The notes under the pieces are model-generated. The model did no database searches and was not told the DNA's origin. It saw only the letters and a program-made list of their open reading frames with translations. From assembly GCA_964348095.1 (NCBI GenBank), contig CAYGBK010000065.1, positions 71,309 to 135,308 of the forward strand: 64,000 bases of DNA. The letters run 5' to 3'. Shown here piece after piece: positions 26,027-34,383 of this stretch; positions within the stretch are counted from its first letter, which is position 1, and each line of letters opens with the position of its first letter. This DNA is from WVXP01 sp964348095 (GTDB lineage: Bacteria > Desulfobacterota > BSN033 > WVXP01). The position numbers and the translations under genes were made by a program.

Positions 26027-26866
26027 ATGAGATTCATGGATCTATTTTCTCAGGTCAAGACGATGAACGCCGAGGAGTCGAGAAAGTGGCTCGATGAGAG
26101 CCCCGAGGAGTCGGTCACGCTTCTGGATGTTCGAGAGCCCGAAGAGTATGAGGAGGGACACATTCCTGGAGCGGTTCTCATTCCCCTTTCAGAACTTTCC
26201 GACCGGCTCTCTGAAATTGATCCACAGAAACCGGTTCTTGCTTATTGAAAGGCAGGGGGCCGCAGCCGGTCGGCTGCAAACCTGCTTTCAAATGAAGCCT
26301 TCGATGCGACCTCGATGACGGGAGGGATTGATGCCTGGAATGGTCTCCTTTCCAGAGCAGAAGTCGATCAGGGGATATACCTCATTGAGGGGGACGAATC
26401 CCCAGAGGAGGTCCTGTCTCTTGCCTATGGATTGGAAGATGGGATCTATCGGTTCTATTCGACCCTCGCTGAAGGATCGACCGAAAAAGACGTTGGAGAA
26501 CTCTTCGAGAAATTGGCCAAAGCTGAGGTCCACCACAAGAACAACATCTGGGAGAGTTACAGGGCATTGACTTCGGGTCGGCTAACGAGAAAGGCTTTTG
26601 AAGCTGAAACCGTTCCAAAAACCATGGAGGGAGGGAAGACGGCAGACCAAATTCTGGAGGAGCAGGGAGATTCAATTCAAAATTCTCGCGATGCTATAGA
26701 GCTCGCCATGTCCTTGGAGACCGATGCCCTCGATCTCTATCTCAGGATGGTTCACAAAACTCAAAAGGAAGAAGCAAAGGCGGTCTTTTTTGCCATCGTG
26801 ACCGAGGAGAAAAGTCATCTTAAGAGGCTGGGAGAGTTGTTTCGTAAGAAGCTCAAGGGACAATAG
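26027..26866 (+). CDS. Selenoprotein: rhodanese (Sec) fused to a rubrerythrin-like ferritin domain
   Basis: 279 residues if the in-frame UGA at 26246-26248 is read as selenocysteine. Residues 1-110 are a rhodanese domain: LLDVREPEEYEEGHIPGAVL, then PVLAY-U74-KAGGRSRSAANLL, where U74 takes the place of the catalytic cysteine in the usual C-K-x-G-x-R-S loop, and GGIDAWN. Residues 120-279 form a four-helix ferritin-like domain with diiron ligands in YGLEDGIYRF, KAEVHHKN (ExxH), SLETDALDLY and TEEKSHLKR (ExxH). Rhodanese homology continues without a break across the UGA. A SECIS-like hairpin starts directly after it. If UGA were a real stop, the product would be a truncated rhodanese ending one residue before its active site. 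GGAGGAGGCAGG precedes the ATG. Likely roles are persulfide/selenide or peroxide handling together with the flavoprotein upstream. Confidence 0.88.
26249..26288 (+). promoter_or_regulatory. Bacterial-type SECIS element
   Basis: Starts at the base after the UGA. The outer stem pairs 26249-26256 with 26281-26288 (8 bp including one G-U), an asymmetric internal loop follows, and then an apical stem GCAGCC/GGCTGC (26262-26267 with 26272-26277) closes the loop GGTC. The GGUC loop and its spacing of 19 bases from the UGA closely match the E. coli fdhF SECIS, which presents GGUC about 18 bases after its UGA for SelB binding. Confidence 0.85.
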
Positions 26867-26906
26867 CTTCGCTTTTCGAGACCATGCTGTATGCCATTCG
26901 CAGTGT

Positions 26907-27329
26907 TTATGGGGTAGGCTTTTTGAAAAAAATCTGGCAGGCATCCCTGTCATAGTGCCCCTGGGAGTTCTTGCCGATCAGAGATTCATGGACTGCCCCG
27001 TTGCTCCAATAAACCGTCACACCGATTTCTTCCCCTGTCTCAGAGAAAAACTCCACCACAATCGATGCGATTGGATCGGCACTCTCGACAATCAAGGGAT
27101 AAACGATTCTCTCCTTTATTTCTTCAATCTCCTGTGCTCCTGTTGCCAGTCCGCCCCTCTTTATGGCAAGCACAGGCATCGGAAATACTTCCAATGCATC
27201 AAGACGGGTGTATTATACTCTGGACTTCTTGAGCCTTGTGAGATCCAGACCGAAGTCACTCGCAAAACTTGTCGATCCAGGGAATAAAAGGAGACTCAAC
27301 AAAAGCAACGCGATCGTGGGTTTTAGCAT
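26907..27329 (-). pseudogene. Small exported protein gene interrupted by an in-frame TAA
   Basis: The reading frame starts at an ATG with GGAGGACCCT upstream and encodes a good signal peptide (KPTIALLLLSLLLFPGSTSF-AS). It stops at TAA (codon 39, 27213-27215) and continues in the same frame for 102 more codons with coding character (for example IVYPLIVESADPIASIVVEF). TAA has no known recoding comparable to Sec or Pyl, so this is a nonsense mutation or a base-calling error. The mature part (ETGEEIGVTVYWSNGAVH) resembles no family I know. Confidence 0.65.
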
Positions 27330-27665
27330 AGGGTCCTCCGCTCCCTTCTAACTTTACTGGAAAGAAGCTGTAATGGTATCAGACTCTATTCATGACCGGG
27401 TCCTAGAGTATACTGCGTCCTGGCCGATTTTGGGAGGAATTTGATTATGGGTTCTGGCCTCTCTGGCTTATAGCATATCTCCACCACGGTTGTTTGCCAT
27501 ACCCAACCTTCAACGCTTTCAATCTCTAATTCTCAAACCCCTAGACAGTTTTCATAATTCCATCAGGCGACCGGCCTTTTTCCCAAAGGGTTGGATGGCA
27601 TGCCTTTTGCTCCTAGCTTCTCATCCCGTTCTCTTATTCCGAGTGAAGAAAGAGGAGATTATCTA
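27330..27665. other. Gene-free stretch between divergent genes
   Basis: 335 bases between an interrupted minus-strand gene and a plus-strand gene. No frame, hairpin or promoter here is convincing. Confidence 0.45.
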
Positions 27666-28682
27666 ATGAGAAATCTTTCAAAGCTTTTTGTTTTGAGTGT
27701 CGTCCTATTTCCATTGATAGCCAACGTAACGTGGGCAGACACCACTGGAAACTCCCAGGACGTGATGGCGGCGCGGCAGGAGTTTGAATCAAGGTGCCCA
27801 AAGCCCGAGTGGTGGGACCGCGTATCTGTATCGGGTGCGACTATTAATACCTATGACGATTTAATCAGCTATTGGCAAGACAAGAATCGATCCAAGAGCC
27901 AGTTCTTTAAAGCCGCTTACATTGCGATTCTTGATTATCCGTTAGATGTGGATATTGTCGTCAACGCAATCAAGCTCATGAACTACACGTACAGTTACCC
28001 CCACAGAATCGAGCTTCAGGAGTATGCGATTGAAAAATACTTTTCATACAAAAGTCCATACGGTAAGCCAGGGAATACTATTGCGGGTATCGTTGAAAAC
28101 CTGGGGCGACTCTATAACGATGCCGGACAGTATGATAGGTCGGTCAACTTGATCGAGAGGTTGCTGAAAGAACGGGAAACCGAGGTAAACGATCATCTGC
28201 TCGAGCTAATCCATCTTAAGTACGCTCGGGCGCTTCACGGACAAGGCCGTACTGCCGACGCTGTCAATGTTCTCAAGAAGGCGGTGAAAAAGTACAACGG
28301 TAGCTGGGAAAAACGTTTAAATGAGGCCATTGCCAGGTATGGAGGAAGTCCAGTCACCACGTCGGTCAAGCCTTCGGCTGCAAAGGATCCGACGCGGGGG
28401 AAAGCTCCCTGGTGGAAGAATAACATCGTAATTATTGGAGCCTCACTCCTTACCGCTTTATTGATTCTTGTCCTGAGACGGGCGAGCAGGGAACAGCCGA
28501 ATTACTCTGGAGTTTATGGACGGAGCGCTTTCGGCGCGGACTCCGATGTCGAGCAGCTTGTTCGCGATGGCCGCCAGATTGAGGCGATACAGCTCTACAG
28601 GCAAATTCACGAGGTGGGCTTGAGCGAGGCAAAACAGGCCGTAGACCAGATTGCCCAAAAAACGTCTCACCCGGGGACGTGA
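27666..28682 (+). CDS. Exported, membrane-anchored TPR-like protein with L7/L12-like tail
   Basis: 338 residues. Signal peptide (KLFVLSVVLFPLIANVTWA), then a helical TPR-like extracytoplasmic region (about 30-240; NLGRLYNDAGQYDRSVNLIE, then LKYARALHGQGRTADAVNVL). A membrane helix follows at about 253-272, and then a cytosolic tail whose last 45 residues (VRDGRQIEAIQLYRQI, then VGLSEAKQAVDQIA) match the ribosomal L7/L12 C-terminal pattern used as a protein-interaction module. GAGGAG is eight bases before the ATG. A terminator hairpin lies just downstream. No precise function is known for this architecture. Confidence 0.7.
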   Translation: MRNLSKLFVLSVVLFPLIANVTWADTTGNSQDVMAARQEFESRCPKPEWWDRVSVSGATINTYDDLISYWQDKNRSKSQFFKAAYIAILDYPLDVDIVVNAIKLMNYTYSYPHRIELQEYAIEKYFSYKSPYGKPGNTIAGIVENLGRLYNDAGQYDRSVNLIERLLKERETEVNDHLLELIHLKYARALHGQGRTADAVNVLKKAVKKYNGSWEKRLNEAIARYGGSPVTTSVKPSAAKDPTRGKAPWWKNNIVIIGASLLTALLILVLRRASREQPNYSGVYGRSAFGADSDVEQLVRDGRQIEAIQLYRQIHEVGLSEAKQAVDQIAQKTSHPGT

Positions 28683-28718
28683 TTCCTTTCCCTTATTCCC
28701 TCCCAAAGAAGCAAAGAG

Positions 28719-28743
28719 CTCACACGCAGATGTGTGGGTTTTT
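28719..28743 (+). terminator. Rho-independent terminator
   Basis: CTCACAC pairs with GTGTGGG (one G-U) around a six-base loop GCAGAT, followed by TTTTT. It lies 36 bases after the TPR-like gene and would also separate it from the convergent acyltransferase gene. Confidence 0.6.
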
Positions 28744-28771
28744 CCCTTTCACGTCTCACGCAGTATTTCGT

Positions 28772-29881
28772 TCAGCCTTCCTGAGTGGTGATGCCTCCGC
28801 CGGCCTTCATACCGAATAGAAATCGGGTTACACCTGTTCGTTTTACGGCGACCGCATATAGAGAGAGTATGAGAAATGTCGACGTGAGGGTAATCGGTCC
28901 AAATTTTGCGACCACGTTGATTTGCCACTGAAGAAGGTAGAAACCCGCCACAACAATCACCGTTTGCTGGAGGACATAAATCGGATAGGAGCCTTCATTG
29001 AGGTAGGTGAGAAGGGTATGAGGAAAGTTCAAATATCGTTTTCCAAGCCCCAGGAGCACCAGGATCCACGCCCACGTGTTGAAGGCGTGAAAAATCTCAA
29101 ACAGAACGTATTGTGCTCCGAAGGATGGCTGGGGTGGACGAGAGAATCCTGACAGCTTGATGACATAGAACAGAATGAGGCCCAACACCGCAAGCATGAT
29201 GGCCATGGGGTGAACCTTGTCTATCCCTTCTTGAAACTGGTCAGTGATACAGAAGATGTAACCATATAAAAAGACAATGAAAAAGAACAATGGGTTTGGA
29301 TAGGGCAGGCCCGTTAAGCGGGCGAACGCTAGAGGAATTGCGAATAAGAACATCCCCCACGTGTGGCAGCCGTGCATCCGGGCGAGTTGCGATATGTGTT
29401 GTCGTCCCCTTTGTGTATCCAGGTACCGAAATGCTGGCAATGCGATAATTGAAAAAAGAAACAAGTACAAAATGAACCAGAGGTGAGCAGGCGTGAATGT
29501 GCCTTCAAACCCGGTCAAGGAATCGAGTCCACCGATTGAAAAAAACTCCGGGTAATACTGGAAAAAGGACTTCTGAAACTCGACGGTTTTACTCACCGCT
29601 GCATAGTACGTTTGCGGGGGGACAAGGACAAGCGTCCCAAAAGCGAGTGGGACCAGGAGCCGTTTTGCTCTTTCCCTAATAAACTCTCCCTGTGTTCGAC
29701 TTTGCAGCGAAAACCAGGATGACGCACCGGCAATCAAGAAAAGGAGCGGCATCCCCCACGGATCGAGAAATCTCCTCAGGACCTCAAGGCCAATAATCGG
29801 TGGTTCGTGTTTCACATAAAACGGAATGGAGTCGAAGATCCTTGCTGTATGATAGGGGATGAGAAACAAGACGGTCATCAC
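28772..29881 (-). CDS. Acyltransferase 3 family membrane protein, N-terminus cut by an in-frame TGA
   Basis: 369 residues of the acyltransferase-3 (OafA/glucan-modification type) family with ten or so membrane helices; the family transfers acyl groups onto envelope glycans. PYHTARIFDS contains the catalytic-type His, and PLLFLIAGASSWFSL is typical. The coordinates give the open part from a GTG. In the same frame, 17 codons upstream, an ATG at 29932 starts RRRYDYD, then TGA (29888-29890), then LRVMT. The family normally reads YDxDWLRV here, so the TGA replaces the conserved Trp codon TGG. The gene is either nonsense-mutated, miscalled by one base, or restarts at the poor GTG. No SECIS-like hairpin follows this TGA. 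Confidence 0.7.
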   Translation of the reverse strand: MMTVLFLIPYHTARIFDSIPFYVKHEPPIIGLEVLRRFLDPWGMPLLFLIAGASSWFSLQSRTQGEFIRERAKRLLVPLAFGTLVLVPPQTYYAAVSKTVEFQKSFFQYYPEFFSIGGLDSLTGFEGTFTPAHLWFILYLFLFSIIALPAFRYLDTQRGRQHISQLARMHGCHTWGMFLFAIPLAFARLTGLPYPNPLFFFIVFLYGYIFCITDQFQEGIDKVHPMAIMLAVLGLILFYVIKLSGFSRPPQPSFGAQYVLFEIFHAFNTWAWILVLLGLGKRYLNFPHTLLTYLNEGSYPIYVLQQTVIVVAGFYLLQWQINVVAKFGPITLTSTFLILSLYAVAVKRTGVTRFLFGMKAGGGITTQEG

Positions 29882-30104
29882 TCTCAGTCAGTCATAATCG
29901 TACCTTCTCCTGGATTGTGCTCGATGGACCATCTATAATTCTCATCTCTCAGCGACAGGGGCGCTGTGAAGAATCCTTCGGCTTAGGAAATTCTATCCAT
30001 TTTGGGTGCTAACTGGAAAGGGCACGAATGGGTAGGGCTGATGAAAAAGTGAAGTTTATTCTGCCACAGCTACGCCCGTTTTTTCGACGGCTTTAGTGGA
30101 GTAC

Positions 30105-31346
30105 TTATTGACCGGCAGGTTTCGCCCTCACTGTGCGTGCGTCTTGATCCGACTCACCTGACGCCGAGCTTTGATATTCTGAGGTCACTTGGGGAAGGAA
30201 AAGGGCCAGAACAAGGGCAACAGCGGGGAGAACCAAAAGCCCATCCATCGCCTCCTTCATGCCAAAAGCATCGGCAAACGCTCCCACTGCCATCAGTACC
30301 AAGCCGGCCATTCCCCATGCAAAACCCATTATCAGGGCTGACATTGTTCCGCCCCTCCCGGGAGCTGTCTCCTGCGCCATGACGATGCACGGCGATTCCC
30401 CCAGGAAAAAAAGGAAGCCAAGAGGGGCGAGGAACAAAAAGGTCCAGTGGACCGGACCATAAAGAAAACCATAGAATACAGGGATGACGAGTAGGAAGGA
30501 AAGTACTACGGTCGTTTTTCGACCGATCCGATCCGATAGTCCTCCTCCGAGGAAACCCCCAAGCGCCCCGAAAATCATGAAAACCGTGAAGGAACTCCCA
30601 CCCGCTGTCAGGGACAGGCCCCTCATCGTCTGAAAGGTGGGCAGGAATGTTATCAGGCTGAGAATGGCCGTCGATCTCAGCCAAACGACAAACCACAGTA
30701 AAGCAAAGCGACGTAGATCGTGAAAGCGCAGAGCTCTTATTGCTGATCTGTCAACCTCGAGAGCGGGTGATCTGAGCATGGTCTCTGGGAAATACCGAAC
30801 CAAGGCCAAAACGAAAATGGCCGCTGGGATCAACGCTACATAGCTCCTTTCCAGACCGAGAGCCAGAACGATCGTCAGGATAACGAGAGGTCCAAGACCG
30901 TATCCGACATTTCCCCCGAGCATGAACAGAGACACCCCCAGGCCTTTCTTTGGACCGCTGAAAAAACCAGTTAGCGCAGCCGCCTGAGGATGAAAGCAGG
31001 CGACCCCCAATCCACCGATTACCAAAAAGGGGATTAACAGGATGTAGCTGGGGAGAAGACCCATGAAGCTCAACCCTGTCGCGGCCATCATCGGTCCCCA
31101 GAAAACCAGTTTTCTCCCTCCAATCTTGTCAGACAAGATTCCAAACAGAGGTTGACTTAATGCGGCTGAAACCATGAGGATGGAAGCAAGCATGCTCGCT
31201 AGGGTAAGAGACATTCCGAGTCTCTCGATTAGAAGAGGGAGGAGGGCGGCCAGAAAAGGGGGATAGAGATCAACCACCATATGACCTACCGACAGGAGTG
31301 CTACCCTGACTATATCCAGGCGATGAGATGTCAGCGTCGTTACCAT
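30105..31346 (-). CDS. MFS transporter, fosmidomycin-resistance (Fsr)-like
   Basis: 413 residues with 12 predicted membrane helices. Characteristic segments are LLSVGHMVVDLYPPFLAALL at the start, the A-motif-like GILSDKIGGRKLVFWGP, and its second-half copy GGLSDRIGRKTTVVLS. GLGVACFHPQAAAL is typical of Fsr-type major facilitator exporters. It is a proton-driven exporter of small molecules; substrate unknown. GAGGAG precedes the ATG. It stands alone, with no regulator next to it. Confidence 0.85.
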   Translation of the reverse strand: MVTTLTSHRLDIVRVALLSVGHMVVDLYPPFLAALLPLLIERLGMSLTLASMLASILMVSAALSQPLFGILSDKIGGRKLVFWGPMMAATGLSFMGLLPSYILLIPFLVIGGLGVACFHPQAAALTGFFSGPKKGLGVSLFMLGGNVGYGLGPLVILTIVLALGLERSYVALIPAAIFVLALVRYFPETMLRSPALEVDRSAIRALRFHDLRRFALLWFVVWLRSTAILSLITFLPTFQTMRGLSLTAGGSSFTVFMIFGALGGFLGGGLSDRIGRKTTVVLSFLLVIPVFYGFLYGPVHWTFLFLAPLGFLFFLGESPCIVMAQETAPGRGGTMSALIMGFAWGMAGLVLMAVGAFADAFGMKEAMDGLLVLPAVALVLALFLPQVTSEYQSSASGESDQDARTVRAKPAGQ

Positions 31347-31699
31347 TTGTCACTCCTCGACAGGGTAATTCCGCCTCTCGTCTTCAACATAAGTCGCTTT
31401 CTATCCCGATTAGAGCTTAGGACAATACCATAAGGTTGCGAGCTTTTTCAAAATAAAAATCTTTTTCACCAGGGTCATGGACATAAGATGAGATCTCGGA
31501 GAGGGTGGTGTCAATCAGTCCGCTTGTTTGCTGTGGAGTTTTTGGTGAGAGGAAGGTCGAAGAGACCCTATGGAGAAAATACCGGGCGAGCCTGTCAATC
31601 AATGTTACCTATAAAGATCGTTTCAATGTGCCCGGCTCGGTTGGTCAGATATCCTCAAGCATACGGGAGACGATTAACCATTACAGAATCCGCAAACTG
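31347..31699. other. Gene-poor stretch between two transporter genes
   Basis: 350 bases. A 61-codon minus-strand frame (31417-31602, TTG start, AGGTAA upstream) exists but has no homology I recognise and is probably chance. Nothing else seen. Confidence 0.4.
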
Positions 31700-32545
31700 T
31701 TAGACTGCAATCAGAGCGACAGCAACCAAACACAGGGCAACGCCTGCCCACTGTGTAGGTGAGACCGTCTCCTTAACGATTAGACCCGCCAGGAATATTG
31801 TTGCCGCAGGATACATGGATGAGAGGACCGCCGCAACATCCAGTCTCGTGAACTGAGTTGCCCAGAGATAGAAAATGCTTCCACCCGTCTCTAATAGGCC
31901 CGCAAGAAGTGCTATTGGACTATGACGTATTGGAGGCAACCCTAAGGACTTTGTGAATAGGATGACCAGTGCGACGCACAAAGCCACGGCCTTTGCAACA
32001 AGGAGGGGAGTAAGAATTTTGTCCGGTTCAACCTGAGCGATGAGGATAAAGAAACTGCCGAAGCCGACACCTGCCAAGAAAGCCAGGAGCAGACCGCTTC
32101 GGACGTCGTCTCCTGATCCTGATGGGAATCTGGCGAGAAGCCATATGCCGGTGATGCCGGCGAGAAAACCGGCAATCTGGGTCGATTGAGGAACACCTTC
32201 GAAGACAAGGCCAAACAGAATAGGAAGAGCTGCGCCAATCACGGCGGCCGTGGGTGCCACAACTGCGGCCTTGCCTAAAGCAAGCCCCCGGTACAGGGCG
32301 GCTATTCCCAGTCCGCCTGACACCCCGGCCAAGGACGCCCAAACTGAGCTCTCAAGATTTGGAAGTGCTTCACCCTTCACGATGGCTAGCAGTGTAATGA
32401 TAATAATGCCGGAAATAAGAGCCAGCACCAGGACTTGAAACTCGTTAATCCGACGTGCCGAAAGCCCTCCGGCGAAATCTCCGGTGCCCCAAAATGACGC
32501 CGAGGCGAGCGCGAAAACAACGCCCACTAAGTGAGATGAAAGCAT
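31700..32545 (-). CDS. EamA/DMT family transporter
   Basis: 281 residues and ten membrane helices in two EamA repeats, a pattern of drug/metabolite transporters. The first repeat has SASFWGTGDFAGGLSARRI and the second LETGGSIFYLWATQFTRLDV, ending SSMYPAATIFLAGLIVKETV, which is the standard end of the second repeat. It probably moves a small metabolite across the inner membrane. The start has only a weak ribosome site. Confidence 0.85.
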   Translation of the reverse strand: MLSSHLVGVVFALASASFWGTGDFAGGLSARRINEFQVLVLALISGIIIITLLAIVKGEALPNLESSVWASLAGVSGGLGIAALYRGLALGKAAVVAPTAAVIGAALPILFGLVFEGVPQSTQIAGFLAGITGIWLLARFPSGSGDDVRSGLLLAFLAGVGFGSFFILIAQVEPDKILTPLLVAKAVALCVALVILFTKSLGLPPIRHSPIALLAGLLETGGSIFYLWATQFTRLDVAAVLSSMYPAATIFLAGLIVKETVSPTQWAGVALCLVAVALIAV

Positions 32546-32911
32546 AAAGCGGCTCTGTCTTCACACACTGTTCGAGTGGACTCGGGTAAGTGATTCCTGT
32601 ACGGGGGGTGATTATACACAAAAACTACCGCCTGACCCAATAAAAAGAGTAACGAAGACGTCCGATGAGGCGTCGAAGATTCCACAGGGCGTGAAGAGCT
32701 ACGTTCGGTGGGACAAAGATTCGGGGAGTCCCTGGACACAAAGGAGCATCCCCCACTGTTGATCCAAGAGGTCGAGAGGTGAACGACCACCACGGGGGGA
32801 TACTAAGAAATCCATCGGCATCCCCCCTCTGATTTCTAGATAGGTCTCTAGAGGTTCCACCTGCCGGCGACCGAGGAAGAAAATGAACTTAACGGAGAAT
32901 TGATCCCTCTC
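32546..32911. other. Gene-free stretch
   Basis: 366 bases between minus-strand genes. Frames here overlap no recognisable family and I see no promoter or terminator of note. Confidence 0.4.
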
Positions 32912-33910
32912 TTAAACACTTTCGAGAGAGGAGAAACCAGCAAAGTATCGTCTGGTATAAATCAAGTATCCCAGAAAGCCCGCCATCCAAACCCCTGTAT
33001 AAATGGCGATATGAAAACTCTGGGGCAGTCCGTAATACCCTATGAGTTGTATCTGCTGCGCAGAGAAATTCATCCATTCGTAGAACTCTAATATGCTCAC
33101 CCGCGACAACGTAACGATCACCGAAATGCCACCGAGAGTGATAAGGGCAACCGCGCCCCACCATGCATTCATGTTAAGCCTATAACTGCCCCAAGCCAGA
33201 GAGCCAAGTACTATCGCCGTCGCCAAAACGATTACCAACCCTGGAATTCCGCTTAAGACGATTCCAAAGAAAGGTATGACACTCCCGCAGAATATCATCG
33301 ACAGCATGAATAGAGCGCCAAAAGCAAACATCAGCGTTTGCGCAAGGACGGGTAAGGGGCATTTGTCTGTCCAGCGCTCTTTGGAATCCCTGAACTCACA
33401 TGTTGATTTTACATTCCGCCCTCCATAAAAGAGCACGGGCACTCCAGGAATTACCACGAAAAAAAACGCCATAAGACCAGTCATCCCGTATTTCATCACG
33501 GTAACTAGTTGGGGAGGTATCTGTCCGACCTCAGCCATCTTTCCACATACGTCAGGCATGAGCACAACCATAATAAAAAGCCCAATTATTCCCACTACAA
33601 GCCATATCCATGATGAAACCAAAAGGAGGACCCGTGCCCATCGCCTTGCTTTAATGGAACCGATTCCCATCCAGATAAACCAAACGGCGAGTACAAGGTA
33701 GAACAAAATGCCAGGAATCATCACGGTGATGCTCATCGGTGCACTTGAACTTTTGTCTAGGGCAGAAGAAGCAACGATGCTTAGCACCATAATAGGCACC
33801 AGGAGAGCGCAAAACGCACCGAAAATGATCTCAAGGATGCCGAATACGACCAACCATGTCTTTCGATCTGTGAAATCTGGCGCTTGTATTGCTTCTTCAC
33901 CATCTCCCAT
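32912..33910 (-). CDS. Polytopic membrane protein of unknown function
   Basis: 332 residues with about eight membrane helices in two similar groups of four (first group FGILEIIFGAFCALLVPIMV onward, second LAQTLMFAFGALFMLSMIFC onward). Each group is followed by a helix rich in Trp and Tyr. A short cytosolic loop carries FYGGRNVKSTCEFRDS. No family recognised. The ATG used has CAGGAG about nine bases upstream; a longer frame exists without one. Confidence 0.6.
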   Translation of the reverse strand: MGDGEEAIQAPDFTDRKTWLVVFGILEIIFGAFCALLVPIMVLSIVASSALDKSSSAPMSITVMIPGILFYLVLAVWFIWMGIGSIKARRWARVLLLVSSWIWLVVGIIGLFIMVVLMPDVCGKMAEVGQIPPQLVTVMKYGMTGLMAFFFVVIPGVPVLFYGGRNVKSTCEFRDSKERWTDKCPLPVLAQTLMFAFGALFMLSMIFCGSVIPFFGIVLSGIPGLVIVLATAIVLGSLAWGSYRLNMNAWWGAVALITLGGISVIVTLSRVSILEFYEWMNFSAQQIQLIGYYGLPQSFHIAIYTGVWMAGFLGYLIYTRRYFAGFSSLESV

Positions 33911-34383
33911 AATCCAATTCTCCTGTTTTTTAGTGTGCATCCCGTCGCCTAAGGCATCGGTCTTTTTGGCTAGTTTTGGACGGACCGTGGAAAACAAATG
34001 GTGGAGTTTACCAACGAATGTGGTGGAGACATCTGTCCCGGTTAGTCACGCAGTCCGAAACATCCGGGCGTTCTAATCTTCCCAGCAGGTGTCACACCGG
34101 CGTACGACGGGTAGTCGACTTGAGCTTCTCGGATCTTTCCACACCTTTCTTGATTTCTGATTCCCTCGATCCGTCGGCTCCTACCTGTAGATCGGTTTTT
34201 CTTTCGGAAGTATGCTTCATATCCGTCTATTTTGGTAGAAACGGAGGGAGGTGACTATATTCCTCCCATCAAAAAGAGGTAGATGAATCACAGGTCGATT
34301 TGCCCCCTTTTGCGACGGCGTGTCTTTCCTTGAAATGCAGGCTCCTTCCCCCTTATATTCAAAGGTGTTAGAAGCGAGTTACC
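33911..34383. other. Divergent intergenic region
   Basis: 470 bases between the membrane protein and the DUF362 gene. It contains the promoter listed next; no coding frame is convincing. Confidence 0.45.
34330..34359 (+). promoter_or_regulatory. Sigma-70 promoter of the DUF362 gene
   Basis: TTGAAA, 17 bases, TTATAT (or 18 bases to TATATT). The predicted start is about 18 bases before the ATG. Confidence 0.5.

Noticed and set aside
29888..29890. TGA in the acyltransferase as selenocysteine
   Set aside because: It replaces a conserved Trp, not a redox Cys, and no GGUC-loop hairpin follows.
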